Positions 25,141 to 33,309 of a stretch of 64,000 nucleotides of DNA are shown here, piece by piece. Position numbers and translations under genes: made by a program. The stretch is from Planctomycetota bacterium (GTDB lineage: Bacteria; Planctomycetota; B15-G4; SIAN01): the NCBI GenBank assembly GCA_009691715.1, contig SIAN01000005.1, positions 1 to 64,000 on the forward strand, read 5' to 3'. The notes beneath the pieces were generated by a model. That model had not been told where the DNA came from and ran no database searches. It saw only the letters and a list, made by a program, of their open reading frames with translations. Position 1 is the first letter of the stretch, and every line of letters starts with the position of its first letter.

Positions 25141-26829
25141 GTGGCGGCGACGCGACGACTGGCACTTCTCAGCGTGACCGACAAGCGCGGCGTGGATCAG
25201 CTCGGGCATGGCCTCGTGGCCGCCGGGTTCGAACTGCTGTCGACGGGCGGAACGGCGAAGGTGCTGCGCGCGGCGGGCATCGCGGTCACCGAGGTTGGTG
25301 ACTTCACCGGCTTCCCCGAGATCCTTGGCGGACGGGTGAAAACCCTGCAGGCCAAGCTGCTCGGCGGCGTATTGGCGCGCCCCGATCGCGCCAGCGACCG
25401 CGCGGACATGGAGAAGCACGACGTTCCGGCGATCGACGTCGTGGTGGTCAACCTCTACCGCTTCGCCGACGCGGCCGCGAAGTGGCGCGCGTCCGGTCGC
25501 GGCGTGCGGCCGATCGACGACGCCGACCTCGCCCACGTCATCGAGGAGATCGACATCGGCGGGCCGACCGTGATCCGCGCCGCCTGCAAGAACGGGGCGC
25601 GGGTGGCGGTCGTGGTCGACCCTGACGATTACCCTCGGGTCGTGGCAGAACTGCAGGCGACCGGCGCGACGACTGCGGAGTTGCGCGCCGAACTCATCGC
25701 GAAGGCGTTCCGGGTGATCGCGCGGTACGACTGCGACATCGCGGCGTTCTTCGACACCTATGTCGTGCCGCAGGCCGCACCCAAGGCGACGCTGCCGGCG
25801 GATGGCGCTGCGCTGCTGCAGGGAGACCTGCCGAGCTCGCTTGCGCCGCTGATCGACACGCCGCCGGATCGTGAACCGGCTCCCGGAGCTGACGCCAAGC
25901 GGCTGCGCTATGGCGAGAACCCTCACCAGCGCGGTTTCGTGGTCCGCGGTCGCTCGCCTGGCGAGGCGAGCGTGCTCCACGCGCGGATCCTGACCGAGCA
26001 GAAGGAGCTCTCCTACAACAACTTCCTCGATGCGGACTCGGCGCTCGAACTGGTGAAGGAATTCGAGTCGCCGGCCGCGGTGATCGTGAAGCACAACAAT
26101 CCGTGCGGTTGCGCGGTCGCTGAGACGATCGAGGCGGCGTTCGAGCTCGCCTATCAGGGCGATCCGCTGTCGGCATTCGGGGGCATCCTGGCATTGAACC
26201 GGCCGCTCGATGTCGCGCTGGCGAAGGTGATCGCGATCTCGGACCGCTTCCTCGAAGTTCTGGTGGCGCCCGAGGTGACGGCTGAGGCGCTGCACGCGCT
26301 GCGAACCGGCGCAGCATGGGGCAAGAACCTGCGCGTGCTTGCTTGTGGCCCGACCAGTAGCCGCGCCGGCGATTCGCCGCGTTTTGCGGTCCGCTCGATC
26401 ACCGGCGGCACGCTGGTGCAGGAACGCGATCTGCCACGCCCCGTCGAGTTGCAGTGGAAGAGCAGGCGCGCGGCCACCGAAGCGGAGAAGCGCGACCTCG
26501 ATGTCGCCTGGCGGATCGTGAAGCACGTGCGCAGCAACGCGATCGTGCTGGTGAAGGGCGGGCAGTTGGTTGGCACCGGCGCGGGTCAGATGAGTCGCGT
26601 CGACTCGGTCGAGATCGCGGTCAAGAAGGCCGGCGCACGGGCGGCGGGCGCTGCGCTCGGCTCGGACGCCTTCTTCCCGTTCAAGGACGGGCTCGAGGCG
26701 GCGGCGCGTGCGGGAGTGACGGCAGTGATCCAGCCGGGCGGAAGCCGACGCGACGAAGAGGTGATCCGCGCCGCTGACGAGCACGGAGTGACGATGGCTT
26801 TTACCGGGACGCGCCACTTCCGGCACTGA
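25141..26829 (+). CDS. purH: Bifunctional AICAR transformylase / IMP cyclohydrolase
   Basis: Catalyses the last two steps of purine synthesis, AICAR to FAICAR and then IMP. At 562 residues it is slightly longer than usual. The N-terminal cyclohydrolase (MGS-like fold) shows LSVTDKRGVDQ, STGGTAKVLRAAGI, EILGGRVKTLQAKLLGG and EEIDIGGPTVIRAACKN. The transformylase half shows LRYGENPHQRG, ELSYNNFLDADSALELV, VIVKHNNPCG and GAGQMSRVDSVEIAV. The GTG start at 25141 follows GAAGGAG. It probably belongs to a transcript with coaB, coaC and prfB, all on the same strand with short gaps. Confidence 0.95.
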   Translation: MAATRRLALLSVTDKRGVDQLGHGLVAAGFELLSTGGTAKVLRAAGIAVTEVGDFTGFPEILGGRVKTLQAKLLGGVLARPDRASDRADMEKHDVPAIDVVVVNLYRFADAAAKWRASGRGVRPIDDADLAHVIEEIDIGGPTVIRAACKNGARVAVVVDPDDYPRVVAELQATGATTAELRAELIAKAFRVIARYDCDIAAFFDTYVVPQAAPKATLPADGAALLQGDLPSSLAPLIDTPPDREPAPGADAKRLRYGENPHQRGFVVRGRSPGEASVLHARILTEQKELSYNNFLDADSALELVKEFESPAAVIVKHNNPCGCAVAETIEAAFELAYQGDPLSAFGGILALNRPLDVALAKVIAISDRFLEVLVAPEVTAEALHALRTGAAWGKNLRVLACGPTSSRAGDSPRFAVRSITGGTLVQERDLPRPVELQWKSRRAATEAEKRDLDVAWRIVKHVRSNAIVLVKGGQLVGTGAGQMSRVDSVEIAVKKAGARAAGAALGSDAFFPFKDGLEAAARAGVTAVIQPGGSRRDEEVIRAADEHGVTMAFTGTRHFRH

Positions 26830-26878
26830 GCGAGCGAGGGGCTGGCGTCGCCCGTCCCGAGCGGGCACCGAAAGCACG

Positions 26879-27127
26879 ATGCGACACGAGGAGCGACTGG
26901 ATGCACGCGGCGCAGCAGGTTCGGCGGCTGTCGCGGGTCGCGCATTGCTCCGCCGGCAGATCGCACGGGTCGCGCTCGATCTCGTGGTGCAGGTCGCGAT
27001 CCCGCCTTCTCTCGTGGCGAAGCCTTTCGTGAGCGTGCGCCAGCACGCCGCCGACTTTGACGATGTCCTTCCGGACCTTCGCAGCTACCAATTGGCCGCG
27101 CTGGAGCGGGTGGAGTTGCAGGAGTAG
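26879..27127 (+). CDS. Small hypothetical protein (82 aa)
   Basis: An 82-residue ORF filling the gap between purH and the alkyltransferase-like gene, which begins 5 bp after its stop. The third codon positions are mostly G or C like the neighbours, favouring real coding. The sequence is charged with one mildly hydrophobic stretch (VALDLVVQVAIPPSLV), and I recognise no domain. No good ribosome-binding site precedes the ATG. Function unknown, and it could be a chance ORF. Confidence 0.35.
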   Translation: MRHEERLDARGAAGSAAVAGRALLRRQIARVALDLVVQVAIPPSLVAKPFVSVRQHAADFDDVLPDLRSYQLAALERVELQE

Positions 27128-27131
27128 TCGG

Positions 27132-27467
27132 GTGGCCGCAACCGACGACCGGTCGAAGCCGGCGCACGAGAGCATCTACGGCGTCGTCGCCCGAATTCCG
27201 CGCGGCTGCGTCGCAACCTACGGACAGGTGGCGCTTCTGGCCGGACTGCCTCGCAGCGCGCGGCAGGTCGGCCTCGCCTTGCGTGAGTTGCCCGACTCCC
27301 GCCCGATCCCGTGGCATCGCGTGGTGAACGCGTCTGGCACGATCAGCCCGCGTGCGGATCCGGTCGGAGAGCAGATCCAACGCGCCTTGCTTGAGCACGA
27401 AGGGGTGCGTGTCGATGGGCGCGGGAGGGTCGCGCTGCGCATGCACCAGTGGAAGGCGCGGTCCTGA
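27132..27467 (+). CDS. Alkyltransferase-like (ATL) protein of the MGMT family
   Basis: A 111-residue protein equal to the DNA-binding C-terminal domain of O6-alkylguanine-DNA alkyltransferase. VVARIPRGCVATYGQVALLAG is the winged-helix entry, and ALRELPDSRPIPWHRVVNAS contains the active-site motif with Trp in place of the alkyl-accepting Cys (PWHRV instead of PCHRV). That substitution defines ATL proteins, which bind alkylated guanine without repairing it and flag it for nucleotide excision repair. The GTG at 27132 starts 5 bp after the preceding stop. It converges with etfA. Confidence 0.88.
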   Translation: MAATDDRSKPAHESIYGVVARIPRGCVATYGQVALLAGLPRSARQVGLALRELPDSRPIPWHRVVNASGTISPRADPVGEQIQRALLEHEGVRVDGRGRVALRMHQWKARS

Positions 27468-27491
27468 GGCGCGGCCGCGCTCCGCAACCCG

Positions 27492-28466
27492 CTACTTCAT
27501 CCCCTTCACCGCTTCCGTCAACGCCGGCAGCACTTCTTCCACGTCGCCGACGATGCCGTAGTCGGCAACCTTGAAGATCGGGGCTTCCTTGTCCTTGTTG
27601 ATGGCGACGATCGTCTTCGAGGTGCGCATGCCCGCCAGGTGCTGGATGGCGCCGGAGATGCCGCAGGCGAAATAGAGTTTCGGCGCGACGGTCTTGCCGG
27701 TCTGGCCGACTTGCTCGCCGTGAGGTCGCCAACCGGCGTCGACGACCGCGCGCGAGGCGCCAACGGCGGCCCCCAGTGCGGTGGCGAGCGGTTCGATCAG
27801 CTTGGCGAAGGTCTCGGGGTTCTTCAGCCCGCGGCCGCCTGAGACGATGCGCTCGGCTTCGGTCAGCTCGACGCGGCCCGCACCGGTGGCAACGCGCTCG
27901 ATGAGTCTGCCGCACCTTGCGGGCGGGGCCGTGGCGGCGATGGTCGCGACGGTGGTGGTCTTGCCCTGCACCTTGGTGGCGGCGAAGACGTTCGGGCGAA
28001 GGCTCGCGATCGCGACCGCGCCGCCGAACGAGACGTTCTGCAGTGCCTTGCCGGCGTAGACCGGGCGGCGCGCGTTGAGCTTGCCGGCTTCGACCTTGAG
28101 CGCGACGCAGTCGGCAGCCGGGCTCGAATCGAGCAGCACTCCGAGGCGGCCGAGCAGATCTCGCGCGAGGCTGGTTGCGCCGAGCAGCATGACGGTCGCG
28201 CCCTTCTCCTTCGCCACGGCCGCGAGCGCGGCGGCGAACGACTCGCCCGAATAGGTTGCGACGCTCGCCCCCTCGATGGCGATCGCCTCGCCGACGCCGA
28301 ACTCGCCGAGCTGCGCGGCGGCGGTCGCGGCGCCCGCGCCAATCGTGACGCCGATGACGGACGCGCCAAGCGCGCTCGACAGTCGCACCGCCTCGGAAGC
28401 GACCTCTCCGGCCACCTTTTTCAGCTTGCCGCCGTCCTGTTCCGCGAGCGCGAGGATGAATGCCAT
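27492..28466 (-). CDS. etfA: Electron transfer flavoprotein subunit alpha
   Basis: The FAD-binding subunit of the heterodimer that carries electrons from acyl-CoA and related dehydrogenases to the quinone pool. 324 residues. The N-terminal half is variable. The C-terminal FAD domain has the conserved series [79 protein letters not shown] and ADYGIVGD. It lies downstream of etfB on the same strand with 114 bp between them, a wider gap than is usual for this pair. Confidence 0.95.
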   Translation of the reverse strand: MAFILALAEQDGGKLKKVAGEVASEAVRLSSALGASVIGVTIGAGAATAAAQLGEFGVGEAIAIEGASVATYSGESFAAALAAVAKEKGATVMLLGATSLARDLLGRLGVLLDSSPAADCVALKVEAGKLNARRPVYAGKALQNVSFGGAVAIASLRPNVFAATKVQGKTTTVATIAATAPPARCGRLIERVATGAGRVELTEAERIVSGGRGLKNPETFAKLIEPLATALGAAVGASRAVVDAGWRPHGEQVGQTGKTVAPKLYFACGISGAIQHLAGMRTSKTIVAINKDKEAPIFKVADYGIVGDVEEVLPALTEAVKGMK

Positions 28467-28580
28467 GAAGGTGTTTCCTACTGCATGCGCCGAAGCGCGG
28501 AATCAACGGCGTCAGGAGCGGCGCAGGCGCGCGATCTCCGTCGCGGGTTCGAGCGGTCGCCGCCTAATGCGCGGCACCGC

Positions 28581-29330
28581 TCACAGGGCGTGCGCCTCGT
28601 CGCGGAGCAACCTGAGCAGCGCGGGCACTGCCGCGGCGCCTTCGCCGACGATCTTTCCGGCCGCACGCTCTGGCGGCAACTCGAGCGCAGCGACCGTCGT
28701 GGTGGTCGCCGCTGCACACGCCGCAACGACGGCGATGGTCTTCTTCTTCGCCGCCATGATCCCCTTCATGTTGGGCAGTCGCGGCTCGTTCAGCCCCTTG
28801 TTGCAGGTGATGACGCACGGGAGCGGCAGCTCGAACCGTTCGATTGCGCCCTCGATCTCGCGCTCCGCCTTCGCGGTTCCGCCGGCGATCTCGAGCTTCA
28901 CCACATCGGGCAACGCCGCCATTCCGAGCAGCGTTGCGACCATCAGCCCGACTTGGCCCTGATCACCGTCCATCGCCTGGCGCCCGAAGAGCACGAGTTC
29001 GGGCGCCGTCGGCTGGATCGCCGCCGCGAGGATTTTCGCCGTCGCGAGCGCGTCACGAGCTGAACCATCGGCGGTCACGTGCACCGCGTCATGCGCGCCC
29101 ATCGCGAGACAGGTCCGCAGCTCCTTGCCCGCCGCCTCGCCGCCGAAGGTGATGACAGTGACGCTGCCGCCCGACCTCTCGGCCTGGCGAAGCGCTTCCT
29201 CGACAGCGAACTCGTCGTACGGGTTGAGCACGAACTCGACGCCGGTCTCATCGATCGAGCGACCATCGGCGCCGATTTTGATGCGTGCCGTGGTGCTTGG
29301 CACGCGCTTGACACAGACCGTGATCTTCAT
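28581..29330 (-). CDS. etfB: Electron transfer flavoprotein subunit beta
   Basis: The AMP-binding partner of EtfA. 249 residues, starting at the ATG 29330 with MKITVCVKRVPSTTARIKIG. NPYDEFAVEEALR, GGSVTVITFGGEAAGKELRT, ELVLFGRQAMDGDQGQVGLM and LPCVITCNKGLNEPRLPNMKG follow the family order. The last of these, ending in GIMAAKKK, is the recognition-loop region. A start 18 bases further up is possible, but MKI is the family start. Together with etfA it implies beta-oxidation-type dehydrogenases elsewhere in the genome. Confidence 0.95.
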   Translation of the reverse strand: MKITVCVKRVPSTTARIKIGADGRSIDETGVEFVLNPYDEFAVEEALRQAERSGGSVTVITFGGEAAGKELRTCLAMGAHDAVHVTADGSARDALATAKILAAAIQPTAPELVLFGRQAMDGDQGQVGLMVATLLGMAALPDVVKLEIAGGTAKAEREIEGAIERFELPLPCVITCNKGLNEPRLPNMKGIMAAKKKTIAVVAACAAATTTTVAALELPPERAAGKIVGEGAAAVPALLRLLRDEAHAL

Positions 29331-29437
29331 CGGGGCATCCTGGGGCACGAAAGGGGCGACGAACGGTAGGGGGCGCTCTCAGGGCGATCAAGCCCCGGCA
29401 CGATGCCCTAGACGGCGCCCGCTGGCGCGTGCCGTGA

Positions 29438-30556
29438 TCACAGCTGCACGTCGCCGACCGCTCCCTTCGACGCCCACGGTGCGCTCTGGAGCATCGCGAC
29501 GAATGCCGTCACCAATGGATCCGAGAAGCCCTTCCCAATCTCGCTGGTGAGCGTGTCGCACGCCTCGCGCAGCGTCATCGGCTCGCGGTAGGGGCGATCG
29601 GACGTGATCGCGTCGTAGTAGTCCGCGATCTTGACGATCTGCACGGTCAGCGGGATCTGGTCGCCCTTCAGCCGGTCCGGGTAGCCGCTGCCGTCGAAGT
29701 TCTCGTGGTGCGAGCGGACGATCGGCACGTAGGGGCGCATCATCGCGATCGGTTCGAGCAGCTGCGCGCCGCAGATCGGGTGCTGCTTCACGATCTCCCA
29801 CTCGGCGGCGTCGAGACGGCCGGGCTTGTTGATGACCGAGTCGGGCGTGCCGAGCTTGCCGATGTCGTGCAATCGCCCACCCGTCGTGACGATCTTCAGC
29901 TCTCGATCGCTGATGCCGAGCACAGTGCCGAAGTGGCGGGCGTAGGCGCTGACGCGCTCGCTGTGTGCTCGCGTGTACGGGCTCTTGGCGTCGATCATTG
30001 CGGCGAGCGACACCATGAACTCGCGCTGCACGCCCTTCAGCGCGTCGTGACGCGACTGCAGCCGTTCGAGGTCGCGCGCCTTCTCGAGCAATCGTCGCCG
30101 CTCGATGCAGCGTTGCACAGCGTGCTTCAGCTCGTCGAAGAGGAACGGCTTCTTGAAGTAGTCGGTCGCACCGCGCTTGATCGCGTTGATCGCGAAGTCG
30201 ACGTCCATGTGGCCGGTCATCAGGATCACGTCGACATCGGGCTGTTGCTGTTTCACCTGCGCCAGCAGATCGAGCCCGGTTCGCGTGCCCGGCAGGGCGA
30301 TGTCGGAGAGGACGAGATCGAAGCGCTGTCGACCGAGCAGCTCGACCGCCGTGTCGGCGTCGGCGGCCTCGATCACCGTGTAGCCGAGTCGGCCGAGGAA
30401 GAGGCAGAGCGACGCTCGGATGCCAGGCTCGTCGTCGGTGATGAGGATGGTGCCCGCCCCGATGGGGTGGACGACGGCCGGTTCGGAGACGCGAACGGAG
30501 ACGATAGGACGATTCGCCGGCGCGCTTAATGGCGCGCTCGCGTGCTCGCTGCTCAT
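29438..30556 (-). CDS. Response regulator with HD-GYP cyclic-di-GMP phosphodiesterase output
   Basis: A 372-residue two-component regulator. The receiver domain shows ILITDDEPGIRASLCLFLGR, FDLVLSDIALPGTRTGLDLL (phospho-acceptor Asp), VILMTGHMD and FKKPF. A helical linker leads to the HD-GYP domain with LHDIGKLGTPD (HD pair), SHHENFDGSGYPDRLKG (HHExxDGxGYP) and IADYYDAITSDRPYR. It should degrade cyclic-di-GMP when phosphorylated, relevant to exopolysaccharide control. The ATG at 30556 follows AAGGGG at good spacing; ATGs further upstream lack such a site. No partner histidine kinase lies nearby. Confidence 0.92.
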   Translation of the reverse strand: MSSEHASAPLSAPANRPIVSVRVSEPAVVHPIGAGTILITDDEPGIRASLCLFLGRLGYTVIEAADADTAVELLGRQRFDLVLSDIALPGTRTGLDLLAQVKQQQPDVDVILMTGHMDVDFAINAIKRGATDYFKKPFLFDELKHAVQRCIERRRLLEKARDLERLQSRHDALKGVQREFMVSLAAMIDAKSPYTRAHSERVSAYARHFGTVLGISDRELKIVTTGGRLHDIGKLGTPDSVINKPGRLDAAEWEIVKQHPICGAQLLEPIAMMRPYVPIVRSHHENFDGSGYPDRLKGDQIPLTVQIVKIADYYDAITSDRPYREPMTLREACDTLTSEIGKGFSDPLVTAFVAMLQSAPWASKGAVGDVQL

Positions 30557-31061
30557 CGACGGCCCCTTCTTCTGCCCCGACCGCGGCTCCCGCAGGTTCA
30601 TCGGCAGGGGAGCCCCCTCGACTTGTGTCGGGGCGGTCATCGTCGATCCCCGGCGCTCGTCGCCCGGGCGACCGCGTCGCGCAGCGGCCACCCGATCGGC
30701 CCAGCAGTCCGTTGGAGAAGTCGCCGCGAGTCCGGCGAGTGGATTTCGAGTCGGGACGAGGAGGAGGTTCGAAGCCGCCTCCCCGGAGAGTTGTCGAGAA
30801 GCTCCGACGAAATCACGGCTTGAAAGACGCCGCCGGGCGACACGGAGAGTTTTCCGACGGGCTGCTGGCCCGTTCTATTCATGAAACCCCTGCTGCGGCT
30901 CGGCCTGTCGATCCAGGACTTCGTCGAAAACGCGCGTCCCTTCCTCAGCGGGTTTGCATGCCCGAAGGGCCGTTCCACCCGCGTCGTCGGAACCGCGCCT
31001 TCCCTTCTCGTCCTGAACCGACATCCCGTCGCCTCGCAACGGGGATCATGAATCGAACGGG
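30557..31061. other. 505-bp intergenic region between lptB and the HD-GYP regulator
   Basis: Both flanking genes run leftward, so this holds the 3' end of the lptB transcript and the promoter and leader of the HD-GYP gene. Open frames here translate to Arg/Ser/Pro-rich noise. One 56-codon ORF on the plus strand, 30881-31051 (MKPLLRLGLSIQDFVENARP), has natural-looking composition but no ribosome-binding site. I do not call it a gene. No RNA gene or terminator was recognised. Confidence 0.4.
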
Positions 31062-31790
31062 CTAGGGAGTCGTCGGCTCGTCGGTGCCGAGGTATTGGCG
31101 GCGCACATCCTTGTCGTTCAGGAGTTCCTCAGGCCGGCCTTCCTTCAGCACGCGGCCTTCGGTGAGCACATAGGCGCGGTCGGTGCTCTCGAGCGTCTCG
31201 CGGTAGTTGTGGTCGGTGATGAGCACGCCGATGCCCTTCTCGCGGAGCTGCGCGAGCAGGCGGCGCAGCTCGCCGACCACCTTCGGGTCGATGCCGGCGA
31301 ACGGCTCGTCGAGCAAGATCAGCATCGGCTCGATGGCGAGCGTGCGGCTGATCTCGAGGCGGCGCCGCTCGCCGCCAGAGAGCGTGTCGGCGCGCTGCTT
31401 GGAGAGATGGGAGAGGCCCAGCTCGGCGAGGAGCTCGGCACAGCGACGCAGTCGGTCGGCGCGCTCGAAGCCGCGCATCTCAAGCACCGCGAGCACGTTT
31501 TGTTCGACGGTGAGCTGTCGAAAAACCGACGGCTCCTGCGACAGGTAGCCCATGCCGCGCCGCGCCCGCTCGTACATCGGCAGGCGCGTGATGTCTTCGC
31601 CGTCGAAGATGACCTGCCCCGCGTCCGGCGTGACCATCCCGATCGTGGCTCGGAAGCTCGTGGTTTTGCCCGCGCCGTTGGGGCCGAGCAGCCCCACGAT
31701 CTCGCCTGCCTCGACGTTGAAGCTCACCCCGTCGACGACACGGCGCTTGCCGTAGTCCTTCACCAGCCCGCGGACTTCGAGCAGCGCCAC
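31062..31790 (-). CDS. lptB: Lipopolysaccharide export ATP-binding protein LptB
   Basis: The ATPase of the LptB2FG machine that extracts lipopolysaccharide from the inner membrane. 242 residues. LLGPNGAGKTTSFRATIGM is Walker A, GMGYLSQEPSVFRQLTVEQN is the LptB-specific Q-loop region, LSGGERRRLEISR is the ABC signature, LILLDEPFAGIDP is Walker B and ITDHNYRETL holds the switch His. These match LptB rather than branched-chain amino-acid LivG. The gene closes the run rph-rdgB-lepA-lepB-lptB. Its presence argues for an outer membrane with LPS or a similar glycolipid. Confidence 0.9.
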   Translation of the reverse strand: MALLEVRGLVKDYGKRRVVDGVSFNVEAGEIVGLLGPNGAGKTTSFRATIGMVTPDAGQVIFDGEDITRLPMYERARRGMGYLSQEPSVFRQLTVEQNVLAVLEMRGFERADRLRRCAELLAELGLSHLSKQRADTLSGGERRRLEISRTLAIEPMLILLDEPFAGIDPKVVGELRRLLAQLREKGIGVLITDHNYRETLESTDRAYVLTEGRVLKEGRPEELLNDKDVRRQYLGTDEPTTP

Positions 31791-31800
31791 GCCGTCTCCC

Positions 31801-33309
31801 TCACCGCACCCACTGCAGGCGCCAGCTCGGCGAGAACGGCGGCAGCGGCCAGAAGACCGCGAGCGCCTTGCCGAGCAGGAAATCGCGCGGCACCGAGTGG
31901 ACGTTGACGATTACCGGATCGCCCTGCGCAGTCTCCGCCTCGGCAAAACGGTAGCGCTCGCCGAAGAGATTGGTGAATTCGAGATAGGCGCCGTCGACGG
32001 CGGGGTTGCTATCCGGGTTGCGGCCCTTCTCGCCCTTGCAGAAGTAGTTGCCGCTGATGACGCGGCCGTCTTTCAGCGTGTAAGTCGCCTTCTCCCACTG
32101 GCGGCAATCCCACGAGTTCTGGGTGTTGTCGCCGAGCACCATCACCTCGCCGTCGGGGATGATGAAGCTCTCCGCGCGGCTGCCATCCTCGCTGCCGTCC
32201 GGCAGGTAGTGGATGTCGCGCCAGAGGCCGACATCGGAGAGCGTGAACGACCCCTTCGCCTGCAGCGCAGCGTGCGTGACGAGTGCTGCGCGGGTCTTCG
32301 GTTCGTAGTCAGCATCGACGCCGTTCGTGCGGTAGGCACGACGGAGCACCACGTCGTCGTCGAGCTCGAGGACGAGTTCGTCGTCGACGTTTCGGAACGA
32401 GACGCGAGTGGTCACGCCGGTCGGCAGTGCCGGGAACGTGACCTTCTGCGACTGGTCCTCCCATTCGATGGAGTCGAGCCCTTCGGCGACCGTGGTGATC
32501 ACGGTCCCGTTGCCACTGCCGATGGCGAGTTCGGCGCGATGAATGCGGCCCGACTCGTGGATCTGAAAGACGATCGAGGTTGCGTCCGTGCCGGGGGTCA
32601 CGTCGGCTGCGAGCTCGACATCGGTCACGTCGCAGCCCTGCAGATGGGGATACCAATGGCGGCCAGGGCCACCTGGTGCCGGATCGGTGTAGGCGGCTAC
32701 CCATTCCGGCTGATAGCCGTCGAGGTAGCGGTTGCGGACCGCTTCGCGGGTCTTGATCACGGCCTCGCCACCCGCCGGCACGACGATTCGCTCGCCTTCG
32801 AGCTTCGCCTCGCCCGAGTCGACGTGGAGCGTGCTCGCGAGGTCGACCTCACGGTTCGCGCCGACGGTGAGATCCTTGCGCACCGCACGCCAGACGGCGT
32901 CCCGCTTGCGTGCGATCGCCTCCCGACCGCCGGCCGGAGGAGTCACGAAGACGTCGCCGTTGCGCAGCGTGATGCGTTCGCCGCCGAAACCGATGGCGCG
33001 CTTGATGTAGTTCTGCCGCTGCCAAAGCGGGTTCTTGAAGACGACGACCTCGAAGCGCTCCGGATCGCGCAGCAGGTAGACCAGCTTGTTCACCAGAACG
33101 CGGTCGTAGATGCCGACGGTCTGGTCGCCCATGATCCCGGGCTGCATCGAGCCGGTCGGGATCTTGTAGGCCTCGATCAGGAAGTACTTGAGGACCAGCG
33201 CCATCACGATCGCGATGGCGAGTGCCTCGATGTTTTCCATCACCGCGCGGACGACGCTGCCCGACGGACGCTCGCGCGGAACGTCGACGATCACAGTCAC
33301 GGTGGGCAT
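31801..33309 (-). CDS. lepB: Signal peptidase I with large periplasmic insertion
   Basis: Cleaves signal peptides of Sec and Tat substrates. At 502 residues it is much longer than typical enzymes (about 200-325). One transmembrane helix (IEALAIAIVMALVLKYFLI) precedes IPTGSMQPGIMGD, which carries the catalytic Ser. YIKRAIGFGGE carries the catalytic Lys. About 300 residues later comes the family box MVLGDNTQNSWDCR. The intervening beta-rich insert has no recognised domain. The ATG at 33309 shares one base with the lepA stop (TGATG), and lptB follows 10 bp after its stop. Six secreted proteins with leaders in this window are probable substrates. Confidence 0.9.
   Translation of the reverse strand: MPTVTVIVDVPRERPSGSVVRAVMENIEALAIAIVMALVLKYFLIEAYKIPTGSMQPGIMGDQTVGIYDRVLVNKLVYLLRDPERFEVVVFKNPLWQRQNYIKRAIGFGGERITLRNGDVFVTPPAGGREAIARKRDAVWRAVRKDLTVGANREVDLASTLHVDSGEAKLEGERIVVPAGGEAVIKTREAVRNRYLDGYQPEWVAAYTDPAPGGPGRHWYPHLQGCDVTDVELAADVTPGTDATSIVFQIHESGRIHRAELAIGSGNGTVITTVAEGLDSIEWEDQSQKVTFPALPTGVTTRVSFRNVDDELVLELDDDVVLRRAYRTNGVDADYEPKTRAALVTHAALQAKGSFTLSDVGLWRDIHYLPDGSEDGSRAESFIIPDGEVMVLGDNTQNSWDCRQWEKATYTLKDGRVISGNYFCKGEKGRNPDSNPAVDGAYLEFTNLFGERYRFAEAETAQGDPVIVNVHSVPRDFLLGKALAVFWPLPPFSPSWRLQWVR

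Noticed and set aside
26845..26870. GCCCG/CGGGC inverted repeat after purH as terminator
   Set aside because: Only a 5-bp stem with a 7-base loop and no T-run. The downstream genes continue closely on the same strand.
30881..31051. 56-codon ORF in the lptB/HD-GYP gap
   Set aside because: Plausible composition but no ribosome-binding site, no recognisable motif and opposite strand to neighbours. Mentioned only in the gap note.
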